From NCBI GenBank assembly GCA_001897435.1, contig MKSV01000004.1, forward strand, positions 310,001-374,000: a stretch of 64,000 nucleotides of DNA, in the 5' to 3' direction. Under the pieces are notes generated by a model. It was not told the origin of the DNA, made no database searches, and worked only from the letters and a program-made list of their open reading frames with translations. Shown in pieces: positions 18,108-28,244 of the stretch (its first letter is position 1; the number at the start of each line of letters is the position of its first letter). A program made the position numbers and the translations under genes. This DNA comes from Acidobacteriales bacterium 59-55. GTDB lineage: Bacteria; Acidobacteriota; Terriglobia; Terriglobales; Acidobacteriaceae.

Positions 18108-21011
18108 TCAGGCTGGCGTCTCCGTGGTGGTGTAGGGAGCGAAGTGGATGGCTTCGAGAGCTTCCGCGCAGCGGAGGCAGACGGTGGGATAGCGTGCATC
18201 GTTGCCTACGTCGGTGGTGTAGTTCCAGCAGCGCTCGCACTTGGTGCCATCGGCGGCCACCGTGGTGACATACGTTTCAGAATCGGCACGCTCGATGTGG
18301 GTAAGTTCTACCTGAGAGACATTGAAGAGTTCCTTGAGGCTCGACTCATATTTCTTCAGAAGCGAGAGCAGAGATTCGCTGGCTTCAATCTGGACTTTGG
18401 CGTCGAGCGCCTTGCCTACGAGCTTATCTCGACGGGCGGCTTCGAGCGAGATGAGGACGGCATCGCGGGCGACGAGCAACCGCTCCCAATCCTCTTCTAT
18501 ATGCTTGACGTTCCCGGGAACGATATCGGCGATGCCAGGGAAGAGAGCGATGTGAACGCTGGCTTCGCGTCCTGCCACCTTCGGCAGCAACTGCCAGACC
18601 TCGTCGGCGGTGAAGCTGAGGATGGGGGCGATGAGGCGGGTGAGGGCTTCGGCGATCCGCCACAGCGCGGTCTGCGCGCTGCGCCGGGCAGGATGGTTGG
18701 GTGCGAAGGTATAGAGACGGTCCTTCAGCACATCGAGATAGAGCGCCGAGAGATCGGTGTTCACATACTCGTTGAGCGCATGATAGGCGCGGTGGAACTC
18801 GAAGTCATCGTAGGCATCGCGGATCTTCGTGGTGAGTTCGGCGGTGCGGGCGAGGATGTACTGGTCCAAAGGCTCCATCGCGGAAAACGCGACGGCGTTT
18901 GTCGCCGGGTCAAAATCGTGCAGATTGCCGAGCAGAAAGCGCAAGGTATTGCGCAGCTTGCGGTAGTTGTCGCTGACGCGCTGCATCAGGTTTTCGCTGG
19001 CGGCGACGTCCTCGCGGAAGTCGACGGAGGCGACCCAGAGGCGAATGATCTCGCCGCCGAGACGCTTGGCGATGTCGACGGGATCGACGCCGTTGCCGAG
19101 CGATTTCGAGAAGGCGCGGCCCTGTTCGTCGAGCGTCCAGCCGGAGGTGGCGACCATCTTGTACGGAGCACGTCCTCGCACAGCGACGGATGTCAATAAT
19201 GATGAATGGAACCAGCCGCGGTGCTGGTCGCCACCCTCGGTGTAGAGGTCGGCGGGCCAGTGCAACTCCGGCTCGATGTCGAGAACGGCGTGCCAGCTTG
19301 CGCCCGACTCGAACCACACATCGAGGATGTCCATCTCCTTGCGGAACTCGGCGTTGCCGCAGGAGCACTTTGTCCCTTTGGGGAGGAGCGCCGTGACGTC
19401 GCGGTTGTACCAGGCGTCGGCTCCTTCTTTGTGGAAGAGCTGGACAATGCTCTTGTTGATTGCCTTATTGTTCAGCGGCGCATGACACTTTTCACAAAGA
19501 AATACGGCGATGGGAACGCCCCAGATGCGCTGGCGCGAGATGCACCAGTCAGGCCGGGTGGCGATCATGTTGGAGATGCGCTCCTCGCCCCACGCCGGAT
19601 CCCAGATCACTTGTTTGATCTCGCCGAGCGCGCGCTGGCGGAAGGTGGTCTCCGCACCATCGGGCGTGCGCATCGGGGTCTCCATGCCGATGAACCACTG
19701 CTCGGTGGCGCGGACGATGACGGGATTGTGGCAGCGCCAGCAGTGGGGGTAGGAGTGCTCGAAGCTGGTGGCGCTGAGGAGAGCGCCTTTTTCTTTGAGC
19801 AACTCAATGATGACGGGGTTGGATTTGAAGACGGTGAGGCCGTCGTAGGGCTCGCCGGGATGACCGCCGTGCAGATCGGTGTGGCGCTGCCTGCCGGCGT
19901 TGTCGACGTACTGGACTTCGGGCAGATCGTAGCGCTTGCCGGTGTAGAAGTCGTCGACACCGTGAGCAGGCGCGGTGTGCACGGCTCCGGTGCCTTGTTC
20001 GGCTGTGACATAGTCGGCGGTGACGCCGAGCACCTGCCGGTCAAGGAAGGGGTGCTGGAAGGTTACACGATCCAGCTTTGCTCCCTTGAAGCGAGCGATC
20101 TCGACGGCGTCGGGCAGATTGCAGGCTGCCTTGACAGCGGAAGCCAATGCGTCGAGGACGATATAGACGTTTCCATCCGTATTTTGTAGCGCGACGTAGT
20201 CCAGGTCTGGGTTGAAGGCCACGGCGAGCGAAGCCGGTAGCGTCCAGGGAGTCGTCGTCCAGATGATGGTGAAGACGTTCTCTCCAGCCAGCCCGGCATC
20301 GATGGCCGCCGGGTCGCTGGTCAGCGCATAGCGTACATAAACGGAAGGCGACGTGTGCTGCTCGTACTCGACCTCGGCCTCGGCGAGGGCGGTACGGTCG
20401 TGGATGCACCAGTAGACCGGCTTGAGACCCTTGTAGACAAAGCCCTTCTCGAAGAACTCGTAGAAGGTCTCGGCGATGCTCGCTTCGTAGGGAAACGACA
20501 TCGTGAGATAAGGAGTGGCCCAGCGGCCAAAGACTCCGATGCGCTCGAACTGGCTGCGCTGGAGGTCGACATATTTTTGGGCATAGGCGCGGCAGGCCTT
20601 GCGGACCGCGATGGGGTCCATCTCCAGCTTCTTGCGGCCAAGCTGCTCGTCTACCTTGATTTCGATGGGGAGGCCGTGGCAGTCCCAGCCGGGAACGTAG
20701 GGTGCATCGAATCCGGCCATGGTCTTGGTCTTGACCACGAAGTCCTTGATGCACTTATTCAGAGCATGGCCCAGGTGGATCGCTCCGTTGGCGTAAGGGG
20801 GGCCGTCGTGGAGAATGTACTTCGGAGCCCCGGCACGCGCCGCGCGAATCTGCGCATAAATGTCCTGTTTCTGCCAGCCGGCAAGGCGAAGAGGCTCGTT
20901 GACCGGTAGGTTTGCCTTCATGGCAAAGCTGGTTTGGGGCAGATTTAGAGTGGACTTCAACGGCTTCGCGGGTTGCTCTGGGACGGGCTTTACGGCGGAT
21001 ACTTCCGGCAT
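18108..21011 (-). CDS. ileS: Isoleucyl-tRNA synthetase
   Basis: A 967-residue class I aminoacyl-tRNA synthetase that charges tRNA-Ile and edits valine. The HIGH motif appears as HLGH in NGAIHLGHALNKC, and the KMSKS loop as FSKSLGN in GRAFSKSLGNGVDP, with Met replaced by Phe. The anticodon-binding domain and a C-terminal zinc finger (CERCWNYTTDVG ... CLRCAEAL) mark the bacterial type 1 enzyme. The ATG at 21011 follows AGGA. No leader structure such as a T-box was recognised in the upstream 310 bp. Confidence 0.97.
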   Translation of the reverse strand: MPEVSAVKPVPEQPAKPLKSTLNLPQTSFAMKANLPVNEPLRLAGWQKQDIYAQIRAARAGAPKYILHDGPPYANGAIHLGHALNKCIKDFVVKTKTMAGFDAPYVPGWDCHGLPIEIKVDEQLGRKKLEMDPIAVRKACRAYAQKYVDLQRSQFERIGVFGRWATPYLTMSFPYEASIAETFYEFFEKGFVYKGLKPVYWCIHDRTALAEAEVEYEQHTSPSVYVRYALTSDPAAIDAGLAGENVFTIIWTTTPWTLPASLAVAFNPDLDYVALQNTDGNVYIVLDALASAVKAACNLPDAVEIARFKGAKLDRVTFQHPFLDRQVLGVTADYVTAEQGTGAVHTAPAHGVDDFYTGKRYDLPEVQYVDNAGRQRHTDLHGGHPGEPYDGLTVFKSNPVIIELLKEKGALLSATSFEHSYPHCWRCHNPVIVRATEQWFIGMETPMRTPDGAETTFRQRALGEIKQVIWDPAWGEERISNMIATRPDWCISRQRIWGVPIAVFLCEKCHAPLNNKAINKSIVQLFHKEGADAWYNRDVTALLPKGTKCSCGNAEFRKEMDILDVWFESGASWHAVLDIEPELHWPADLYTEGGDQHRGWFHSSLLTSVAVRGRAPYKMVATSGWTLDEQGRAFSKSLGNGVDPVDIAKRLGGEIIRLWVASVDFREDVAASENLMQRVSDNYRKLRNTLRFLLGNLHDFDPATNAVAFSAMEPLDQYILARTAELTTKIRDAYDDFEFHRAYHALNEYVNTDLSALYLDVLKDRLYTFAPNHPARRSAQTALWRIAEALTRLIAPILSFTADEVWQLLPKVAGREASVHIALFPGIADIVPGNVKHIEEDWERLLVARDAVLISLEAARRDKLVGKALDAKVQIEASESLLSLLKKYESSLKELFNVSQVELTHIERADSETYVTTVAADGTKCERCWNYTTDVGNDARYPTVCLRCAEALEAIHFAPYTTTETPA

Positions 21012-21325
21012 TCGTTCCTCTTGGTCACTGATGGGCGATATAGGGTTTACGCCAAACTCTTATTGTATCCGGGGGAGCAAGGACCGCGCAGAGCGGCGGT
21101 CAAGATGCCACGCGACCTTCATTCGGCGGTTGCGTCCAATGGAAGGCAAGCACAGCCATGTGAATGTTTGTAAAATACCTCTGGAGCCAAGTGCCGCGCT
21201 GCGAGAGCGGAGTTGAAACCGGCGGAAGACCGGGAACGTAGACAGAATCAGAGAAGTAGCGCGCGATCTTCGAGAAGGGCAGGGGAGCGGCCGAATGCCG
21301 GATCGTACTGCCGAGGCGAAATAAT
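21012..21325. other. Intergenic region between divergent ileS and TonB-like gene
   Basis: About 310 bp that should hold both promoters. I see no convincing ORF, tRNA or strong hairpin. No -35/-10 pair stood out clearly enough to call. Confidence 0.5.
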
Positions 21326-22402
21326 TTGGCTGACATATCCATGATTCCGCACGACAACGATACCCAGAGCGAAGAGCCGGTCCTGCGTCCGGCCGACGCG
21401 CCGGATCTGGGCGAGGAGACGGATGGGTCCATGTGGGCCTCTCTATTTTCGAACCTCCGGGACGCATTCAGCACAAAAAATGAGGCTCCGTTGCAATTGG
21501 AGTCCAAGCCCGTTGAGAGCGATCTGATTCTGCATGAAGAGGGTGTTTTCGGCTCCCTGTGGAGCAGCGTGCGCGACGTCTTCTTTCCGGTAAAGCTGCC
21601 GCCGCTTCAGTTGGAATCGCAGCCAGTTGCCGTCGTCGACCGCATGAAGGTCAAGCGGGACCCGACCTCGACCGCAATTGCAGTTGTTCTTCACGCCTTG
21701 GCAATCCTCCTTATCGTTTTCCTGGTTGCCAAGAAGGTTAAATTTGCCGCTCCGGTCAAACAGGTAATCCTGACGGACGTTACCATCCCTCCGATGGCCC
21801 CCATGAAGGCCAAGGCAATGGGTGGCGGCGGCGGACAGCGCGGTCCCACCCCGGTCACCAAGGGAACGCCCCCCAAGTTTGCTGAGCAGCAGATCGTTCC
21901 ACCCAAAGCGCCGCCCCTGGAGCCTCCCAAAATTAATATTCAGCCGACCATCGAAGTTCAGAAGGACGTCAAGATGGCGAGCAGCATTCCTCAGATAGGT
22001 GTTGCCAACTCTCCTCTGGTAGGGATGTCGATGGGTAATGGCCGAGGAACCGGGCTGGGCTCCGGCACCGGTTCGGGATTAGGGCCTGGTTCCGGTGGAA
22101 ATACCGGCGGAGGTCCGCGACGGATTGGCGGGGGCGTCTCTGCCCCAGTACTGATCTACTCGGTCGAGCCGGAGTTCTCTGAGGAAGCCCGCAAGGCCAA
22201 GGTTGCAGGAAATGTCCTGGTCAATCTTTGGGTCGATACCAATGGGCTTCCGAGCCACGTCCATGTGATTCGCGGCGTTGGTATGGGGCTGGACGAAAAG
22301 GCGGTCGAGGCGGTCAAGCAGTATAAATTCAGGCCGGCGATGGAGAATGGCAAGCCGGTTCTGGTCGAATTGAATGTAGAGGTCAACTTCCAGATCTTCT
22401 AA
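21326..22402 (+). CDS. TonB-like energy transducer family protein
   Basis: About 358 residues. A single membrane segment near residues 115-135 (TAIAVVLHALAILLIVFLVA) is followed by a Pro/Gly-rich linker (PPMAPMKAKAMGGGGG, GTGLGSGTGSGLGPGSGG) and a C-terminal TonB domain (YSVEPEFSEEARKAKVAGNV to KQYKFRPAMENGKPV). It would couple the proton gradient through ExbBD to outer-membrane receptors. The cytosolic N-terminus contains two copies of an S-L/W-x-S-x-x-R-D-x-F ... PLQLES-x-PV unit, near residues 35-60 and 75-100. Start: TTG at 21326 has GAGG 9 nt upstream; the ATG at 21341 has none, so TTG is preferred but not certain. Confidence 0.85.
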   Translation: MADISMIPHDNDTQSEEPVLRPADAPDLGEETDGSMWASLFSNLRDAFSTKNEAPLQLESKPVESDLILHEEGVFGSLWSSVRDVFFPVKLPPLQLESQPVAVVDRMKVKRDPTSTAIAVVLHALAILLIVFLVAKKVKFAAPVKQVILTDVTIPPMAPMKAKAMGGGGGQRGPTPVTKGTPPKFAEQQIVPPKAPPLEPPKINIQPTIEVQKDVKMASSIPQIGVANSPLVGMSMGNGRGTGLGSGTGSGLGPGSGGNTGGGPRRIGGGVSAPVLIYSVEPEFSEEARKAKVAGNVLVNLWVDTNGLPSHVHVIRGVGMGLDEKAVEAVKQYKFRPAMENGKPVLVELNVEVNFQIF

Positions 22403-22664
22403 CCTGGGGCAGTAGTCGCAGGAAATAAGTGCGGTTGCGCGGGGAAAATTGTGCTTGCCGGTCAGCTTGCTCTATAACTAACTGAGAGAAGAGGGCGACA
22501 CCGTCCCTTCACAAACCGGCTGGCTTCACACACCACCACTATCTATTTTGTTGCTTCGACCCGGTTCCACTGCCGTTTACTCCTCAAATGGAGAGTGTCT
22601 CACTCATGCGAGAATACGTTTTCTTATAGTATTCATCAGGACCTGACTCAAAAGGATGCGACAA

Positions 22665-24146
22665 ATGATCGAATTGAAATCTCTGGAAATCTGGTTCGTC
22701 ACCGGCAGTCAACACCTCTATGGACAGGAGACGCTGGCGCAGGTAGCGGCTCATTCACAAAAGATCGCCGACTCGCTCAACGGCGAGACAGCGATTCCCG
22801 TCCAGATCGTCTTCAAGCCTGTTCTGACCACGCCCGACCAGATTCGCGATCTTTGTCGCCGCGCTAATAATACAGATCACTGTATCGGCCTGGTTCTCTG
22901 GATGCATACCTTCTCGCCCGCGAAGATGTGGATCGCAGGACTGAGCACGCTGGCGAAGCCGTTTCTGCATCTCCATACCCAGTTCAACCGCGACCTGCCG
23001 TGGTCGACCATCGATATGGATTTCATGAACCTCAACCAGTCGGCGCATGGAGACCGCGAGTTCGGATTTATCACCGCGCGGCTGCGACTGGCGCGCAAGG
23101 TTGTCGTTGGCTTCTGGCAAGACCCGGAGACGGTCGGAGAGATTGCTGCATGGACACGGGCCGCTGCGGGATGGAACGAGTCGCAGAATCTGAAGGTCGC
23201 TCGCTTCGGCGACAACATGCGCGAGGTTGCCGTGACCGATGGCGACAAGGTGGCCGCGCAGGCGGTCCTCGGTTACTCGGTCAATGGATATGGCGTCGGT
23301 GATCTCGTAGCTCGCATGAATCAGTTCAGCGATGCAGAAGCCGACAAACTGGTGCTTGAATATCGCGATGCCTACTCGATTGCAAAGCAGCACGACCGCC
23401 CGGACGCTCTGCGCGTTGCGGCGAAGATCGAGCTTGGACTACGCGCCTTTCTCACCGAGGGCGGCTTCGGCGCATTTACCGATACCTTCGAGGATCTGCA
23501 TGGCCTGGGGCAGTTGCCAGGCATCGCCGTGCAGCGATTGATGGCTGACGGCTACGGCTTTGGCGGCGAGGGAGACTGGAAGACCGCGGCGCTGGTCCGC
23601 ACCATGAAGGTGATGGCCGAAGGTCTGCCCGGGGGCACCTCGTTCATGGAGGACTACACCTACGACTTCAGTGGAACCCCGAAGATTCTGGGGTCGCACA
23701 TGCTGGAGGTCTGTCCATCAATTGCGGCAGGCAAGCCTTCTCTTGAAGTACACCCGCTCGGCATCGGCGGCAAGGCGGATCCGGTCCGGCTGGTCTTCAC
23801 GGCTCCCAGCGGAGCGGCGGTAGTCGCGTCGCTGGTGGATATGGGCAATCGTTTCCGCATGATCGTCAATAAGGTGGAGGTCGTGCAACCGGAACAAGAA
23901 CTTCCGAAACTGCCGGTTGCGCGCGCAGTATGGCTGCCGGAGCCGAGCTTGAAGATTGCGGCGGCAGCGTGGATCTACGCAGGCGGGGCGCACCACACCT
24001 CGTTCAGCCAGGCGCTGACGATCGAGCATCTCGAAGACTTCGCGGAGATTGCGGGCATCGAATTAATCCGCATCGACAGCGAAACTCGCATCCAGCAACT
24101 GCGGCGCGAACTCCGCTGGTCCGATGCCGCTTATCTGCACAACTAG
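22665..24146 (+). CDS. araA: L-arabinose isomerase
   Basis: A 493-residue protein beginning [20 protein letters not shown], the hallmark N-terminus of AraA, which interconverts L-arabinose and L-ribulose using Mn2+. Active-site segments are recognisable: [17 protein letters not shown] with metal-binding Glu, [14 protein letters not shown] with a second Glu, HMLEVCPSI with a metal-binding His and GGAHHTSFS with another His. The ATG at 22665 has AAGG 8-9 nt upstream; the ATG at 22656 is too close to that site. No araB or araD is next to it, so the rest of the pathway must lie elsewhere. The 260-bp leader may hold a regulator site, but none was recognised. Confidence 0.96.
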   Translation: MIELKSLEIWFVTGSQHLYGQETLAQVAAHSQKIADSLNGETAIPVQIVFKPVLTTPDQIRDLCRRANNTDHCIGLVLWMHTFSPAKMWIAGLSTLAKPFLHLHTQFNRDLPWSTIDMDFMNLNQSAHGDREFGFITARLRLARKVVVGFWQDPETVGEIAAWTRAAAGWNESQNLKVARFGDNMREVAVTDGDKVAAQAVLGYSVNGYGVGDLVARMNQFSDAEADKLVLEYRDAYSIAKQHDRPDALRVAAKIELGLRAFLTEGGFGAFTDTFEDLHGLGQLPGIAVQRLMADGYGFGGEGDWKTAALVRTMKVMAEGLPGGTSFMEDYTYDFSGTPKILGSHMLEVCPSIAAGKPSLEVHPLGIGGKADPVRLVFTAPSGAAVVASLVDMGNRFRMIVNKVEVVQPEQELPKLPVARAVWLPEPSLKIAAAAWIYAGGAHHTSFSQALTIEHLEDFAEIAGIELIRIDSETRIQQLRRELRWSDAAYLHN

Positions 24147-24261
24147 ACTAATCGTTCAATAGAGGGATCAAAGCTCTCTAGCTGTGAAGAACTCTCACGC
24201 TGTGAGCTAACGTCCGGCATCGTTATACCCCTAGTGGGTGTGCCGTACGCGATTTTGCTAA

Positions 24262-24338
<77 letters not shown>

Positions 24339-24771
24339 AATGTGTATTACCGTGAGAATGCCGGTGGATAGGGGCGTTCCGTGGGGCTCAAGTACCTGGG
24401 TGGACTCGCTGGATCGCCTTACCGACTCAGTTAGTTTAGCAGATATTCAGGAGCAGTTGAAAAGTGTTCCGATCATTATGTGAAGCCCCAATTCCGAATA
24501 TTGAGGATTTCGTTGCGGTATCGGATTGCCTGGAACTTGGTGCTGAGATTAATCCGTTTGTGCAGCGGGCCTCCATGTTGCGGCTGACCGTGGGGAGGCA
24601 TATTATATACACATGGCGTTTCCCATCCTCAGCGCGTGTTGTTGTAGCCTGAAGACCCTTCAGCGCTGTCCGCGCTAGCGGCCCTACCCCCCTTTACATA
24701 TCAACTTTCTGCTCAGGAACCTTCGTTCGCGGTTCCTTCGAGATATAGCCCCTTGGGAGACAACGACTCAA
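24339..24771. other. Intergenic region upstream of cysD
   Basis: About 430 bp holding the tRNA promoter on one side and the cys operon leader on the other. No supported gene was seen; a 62-codon frame at 24464-24652 has no recognisable features. The leader hairpin at 24715-24737 is described separately. Confidence 0.5.
24715..24737 (+). promoter_or_regulatory. Leader hairpin upstream of cysD
   Basis: Arms AGGAACC (24715-24721) and GGTTCCT (24731-24737) make a perfect 7-bp stem with a 9-nt loop, ending 34 bp before the cysD start. It is not followed by a U-tract, so it is more likely a leader structure than a terminator. It does not match a riboswitch class I recognise. Confidence 0.35.
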
Positions 24772-25713
24772 ATGATTGCGACTGATATAGATGTAGAAGA
24801 AGCGGTGAGTCAGCCGGCACGGTTAAACCATCTGCAGGCGCTAGAGGCGGAGAGCATTGCGATTCTCCGGGAGGCGGTGGCAGAGTTTGCCCGTCCCGTG
24901 ATGCTGTATTCAATCGGCAAGGATTCGTCGGTGATGTTGCGGCTGGCGCAGAAGGCATTCTACCCCGGAAAGATTCCGTTTCCACTACTGCATGTCGATA
25001 CCAGCTATAAGTTTCCCGAGATGATCGCCTTTCGCGATGCGTACACCAAGGAGATCGGAGCGGACCTGATCGTACATCGCAACGAGAAGGCGATTGCGGC
25101 AGGAGCCAATCCCTGGACGCTGGGGACGCAGGCCTGCTGCGGGTTGCTGAAGACGCGGAGCCTGCTGGACGCGCTTGAAGAAGGACAGTTCGACGCGGCG
25201 TTTGGCGGGGCGCGGCGTGACGAGGAAAAGAGCCGGGCCAAGGAGCGGGTGTACAGCTTCCGTGACACTGCTGGGCAGTGGGACCCGAAGAATCAACGAC
25301 CGGAGCTGTGGAGCTTGTACAACTCGCGCCTGAAGAAAGGAGAGAGTATCCGGGTGTTTCCGCTGTCGAACTGGACGGAACTGGACATCTGGCTCTATCT
25401 ATATGCGGAGAAGATCCCGATTGTTCCGTTGTATTTTGCCAGGGAGCGCGAACTGGTGAAGCGGGGTTCGTCGCTCATCCTGTATCAGGAGGGAATGAAG
25501 ATGTTCCCCGGCGAGAAGGTTGAGACGAGAAAGGTGAGGATGCGCAGCCTGGGCTGCAGTCCGTGCACGGGAGCCATGCCCAGCGAGGCGGATACGCTGC
25601 CCAAGATCATCGCGGAATTAATGGCGTTCCGGCGAAGTGAGCGGGAGAACCGGGCGATTGACCATGACGAAGAAGGCTCCATGGAGACGAAGAAGCGGGA
25701 GGGGTACTTCTAA
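24772..25713 (+). CDS. cysD: Sulfate adenylyltransferase subunit 2 (CysD)
   Basis: A 313-residue ATP pyrophosphatase-type protein that makes adenylyl sulfate (APS) from sulfate and ATP together with CysN. The PP-loop is visible as [13 protein letters not shown] near residues 47-57, followed by [12 protein letters not shown]. Other conserved blocks are [38 protein letters not shown] and the C-terminal KKREGYF. It is the first gene of the cysD-cysN-cysH operon, with no gap before cysN. GGGAG lies 12 nt upstream of the ATG. Confidence 0.96.
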   Translation: MIATDIDVEEAVSQPARLNHLQALEAESIAILREAVAEFARPVMLYSIGKDSSVMLRLAQKAFYPGKIPFPLLHVDTSYKFPEMIAFRDAYTKEIGADLIVHRNEKAIAAGANPWTLGTQACCGLLKTRSLLDALEEGQFDAAFGGARRDEEKSRAKERVYSFRDTAGQWDPKNQRPELWSLYNSRLKKGESIRVFPLSNWTELDIWLYLYAEKIPIVPLYFARERELVKRGSSLILYQEGMKMFPGEKVETRKVRMRSLGCSPCTGAMPSEADTLPKIIAELMAFRRSERENRAIDHDEEGSMETKKREGYF

Positions 25714-27360
25714 ATGGCGACCCACATGGCAGATCCGGCTCCATCGGCAGAATTTGAAGAGTTTCTAGAGGCGCATCTCGATCAGGAGATGCTGCGGTTT
25801 ACGACGGCCGGCAGCGTTGACGATGGCAAGAGCACGCTGATCGGGCGGTTGCTGCACGACACCAAGAGCGTGTACGAAGATCAATTGGCGGCCGTGAAGA
25901 AAAGCCGCGTCAATCGGGCATCGGGCGGCCATGTGGATTTCTCGTTGTTGACCGATGGGTTGAAGGCGGAACGCGAGCAGGGCATCACCATCGACGTGGC
26001 GTATCGCTACTTCTCAACCTCGCGGCGGAAGTTCATCATCGCCGATACGCCGGGGCATGAGCAGTACACGCGGAACATGGCCACCGGGGCTTCGACGGCT
26101 CATGTCGCGATTGTGCTTATCGACGCCAAGGCATTCCTGAAGCATGGCAGCCTGCTGCCGCAGTCGCGCCGGCATACATATATTGCCTCGCTGCTGGGTA
26201 TCCCGCATGTGGTGGCTGCGGTCAACAAAATGGATCTGGTGGAGTATTCGGAGGAGACGTTCACCGCGATTCGTGGAGAGTTTCTGGATCTGGCGCGACA
26301 GCTCGGATTGAAGAGCGTTGAAGCAATTCCGGTGAGCGCGCTGGAAGGGGACAATGTGGTGTCGCTGAGCCGGGCGATGGCGTGGTACTCCGGGCCGACG
26401 CTGCTCGAGTATCTGGAGACGGTGCCGCTGCAAGTGGAAGAGTTGAATGGTCCTGTGCGATTTCCCGTGCAGTTGGTCTTGCGGCCGGACTCGGATTTTC
26501 GCGGGTTTGCGGGACAGGTGGCGCGGGGTATTCTGCGCGCGGGGCAGCGGGTGATGGCTCTGCCGTCGCGGCGTGAGACAGCGGTTCGCCGTATTGTTTC
26601 GTATGACGGTGACCTGGGGGCAGCAGCATATCCACAGAGCGTTACGGTGGAGCTAGAAGACGAGATTGATGTGAGCCGTGGGGAGATGTTGGTAGCGGCC
26701 GCTGGCTCCGGCGACGCGCTGCCCGAGGTGAGCCGGCATTTTCGTGCGATGGTGGTGTGGATGCACGAGGATCCGCTGGTGGTGGGCAAGACCTACATCG
26801 CCAAGCACACGACGCGGACGGTCCGGGCCACGGTCCGGGCGATCCGGTATCGCGTGGACGTGAATACGCTGGAGCATGGCGATGCGAAACGGCTGGCGAT
26901 GAATGAGATCGCTGAAGTGGAGTTCGAGACGAATCTGCCGCTGTTTTTCGACATCTATAGAGAGAACCGGAATATGGGCGCGCTGATCCTGATCGATGGG
27001 CTGACAAATGCCACGGTGGGGGCGGCGATGATCTCCGAAGCCGTGGAGGTTGCGCCCGAGGACGAAGCTCGACCGGTGCTGGTTCTGCTCCCGGGACGTG
27101 AAGCACTGGCAGAGCGGGTACGCGAGCGGCTGCTTCTCCGGGGAGAACGGGCGGTAATTGTGGATGATGCGTTGATTCCGGAGAGTGCGCTGGTCGGTGT
27201 TGTGCGTGCCTTGCAACTTGCCGGCGTCATTGCCGTAAGTGCGAGATCTGTGGATGCAGATGTTCTCGGTCAGATCGACAACTTTATCGAAGGCGGTCTT
27301 TTGACCGGCGAAGGTTTGGATGACGATGAGGTACTGCGGTTGGCAGGGGTAAGCGAATGA
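25714..27360 (+). CDS. cysN: Sulfate adenylyltransferase subunit 1 (CysN) with degenerate APS kinase-like tail
   Basis: A 548-residue GTPase that drives APS formation by CysD. G1 is GSVDDGKST, G3 is DTPGHEQY and G4 is NKMD; beta-barrel domains follow to about residue 440. The remaining 103 residues (27049-27357) are extra compared with stand-alone CysN. The tail order PVLVLLPGREALAERV, then LLLRGERAVIVDD, then LQLAGVIAVSARS mirrors the APS kinase domain of CysNC fusions, but the P-loop GLSGSGKST is replaced by LLPGREALA. It should therefore not phosphorylate APS. The following CysH looks APS-specific, so loss of this activity would be harmless. The tail assignment is an inference from pattern alone. 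Confidence 0.95.
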   Translation: MATHMADPAPSAEFEEFLEAHLDQEMLRFTTAGSVDDGKSTLIGRLLHDTKSVYEDQLAAVKKSRVNRASGGHVDFSLLTDGLKAEREQGITIDVAYRYFSTSRRKFIIADTPGHEQYTRNMATGASTAHVAIVLIDAKAFLKHGSLLPQSRRHTYIASLLGIPHVVAAVNKMDLVEYSEETFTAIRGEFLDLARQLGLKSVEAIPVSALEGDNVVSLSRAMAWYSGPTLLEYLETVPLQVEELNGPVRFPVQLVLRPDSDFRGFAGQVARGILRAGQRVMALPSRRETAVRRIVSYDGDLGAAAYPQSVTVELEDEIDVSRGEMLVAAAGSGDALPEVSRHFRAMVVWMHEDPLVVGKTYIAKHTTRTVRATVRAIRYRVDVNTLEHGDAKRLAMNEIAEVEFETNLPLFFDIYRENRNMGALILIDGLTNATVGAAMISEAVEVAPEDEARPVLVLLPGREALAERVRERLLLRGERAVIVDDALIPESALVGVVRALQLAGVIAVSARSVDADVLGQIDNFIEGGLLTGEGLDDDEVLRLAGVSE

Positions 27361-28052
27361 GCGTAACCGAAGCTGGCATTGACTATGAAACGATGACTGC
27401 TGAAGCATTGGTAGCGCAGATTTTGCGTGAATCGACAGGCAAAGGAGTTTGCCTGACCAACAGCTTCCAGACGGAAGATATGGTGGTGCTGCACATGTTG
27501 AAGCAGTATCTGCCGCATGTCCCGGTGATCTTTCTGGAGACGGGGTATCACTTCAAGGAAGTGATCGCGTATCGCGACAGGATGGTTGCCGAGTGGGGCC
27601 TGAACCTTGTCAATGCGATGCCGGCAACAACGCTGGCCGAGCACGAATCGAAGTTCGGATTGCTTTATTTGGTCAACCCGACCGAGTGCTGCCGCATCCG
27701 CAAGGTGGAACCGCTGATGCGTTCGCTGGAGCCGTTTGACTGGTGGTTTACCGGGCTGCGACGAGAGCAGTCGCCTACGCGCGCGGGGCTGAAGAAGGTT
27801 GAAGACCACAAGTTACCGACGGGCAGGCACTTAAAGAAGGTGAGCGTATTGGCTGACTGGACGTGGGACCAGGTGTCCGGATACGCGAAAGCGCATGGGA
27901 TCCCGGAGTTGGAGTTATATGCGCGTGGGTATACGAGCATTGGCTGCGAGCCTTGCACCGCGATTCCAGCAGCCGGAGCGGATGCGCGAAGCGGTCGCTG
28001 GGGAGGCAAGAAGTTAGAGTGCGGGATTCATACCTTTTCAGAAAAGAGTTAG
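27357..28052 (+). CDS. cysH: Assimilatory adenylyl-sulfate (APS) reductase, CysH family
   Basis: A 231-residue PAPS/APS reductase-family protein that reduces activated sulfate to sulfite. LTNSFQTEDMVVLHM and LETGYHFKEVIAYRD form the nucleotide-binding core. The paired cysteines of NPTECCRI and the later CEPC within TSIGCEPCTAIP mark the [4Fe-4S] form that uses APS directly, and the C-terminal KLECGIH holds the catalytic Cys. Its ATG overlaps the cysN stop by 4 nt, giving tight coupling. No sulfite reductase gene is in the window. Confidence 0.93.
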   Translation: MSVTEAGIDYETMTAEALVAQILRESTGKGVCLTNSFQTEDMVVLHMLKQYLPHVPVIFLETGYHFKEVIAYRDRMVAEWGLNLVNAMPATTLAEHESKFGLLYLVNPTECCRIRKVEPLMRSLEPFDWWFTGLRREQSPTRAGLKKVEDHKLPTGRHLKKVSVLADWTWDQVSGYAKAHGIPELELYARGYTSIGCEPCTAIPAAGADARSGRWGGKKLECGIHTFSEKS

Positions 28053-28068
28053 TTCTGGGACGGAGTTC

Positions 28069-28096
28069 AAAGGGGGCCTTTGGGCCTCCTTTTTCT
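28069..28096 (+). terminator. Rho-independent terminator after cysH
   Basis: Arms AAAGGGGGCC (28069-28078) and GGCCTCCTTT (28083-28092) pair over 10 bp with one G-U, with a TTTG loop and a run of T residues directly after. It lies 17 bp past the cysH stop and ends the cys operon. Confidence 0.85.
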
Positions 28097-28244
28097 TGTT
28101 TCTCGATACCTGTCGTTAACACACGTAATGGTTGAGAGCCGCAAGTTTTGGCCAACCTGCGACAGAGTTTTACTGACTAGAGATTTTTTCAGCGGCGGCT
28201 TTCCAAGTGGCGTCAACGATTAAGAAAAGGACTAAGCTTTTGGA

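Noticed and set aside
17883..19199. A 438-codon frame on the plus strand opposite ileS
   Set aside because: Antisense shadow of a GC-rich conserved gene; the product has no domain and the ileS frame is certain.
21012..21325. A possible T-box or other leader upstream of ileS
   Set aside because: No T-box sequence or specifier hairpin was recognised, and the region shows no terminator-antiterminator pair.
24464..24652. A 62-codon frame between tRNA-Pro and cysD
   Set aside because: No ribosome binding site, no domain and no conservation that can be judged; it was left as unassigned intergenic DNA.
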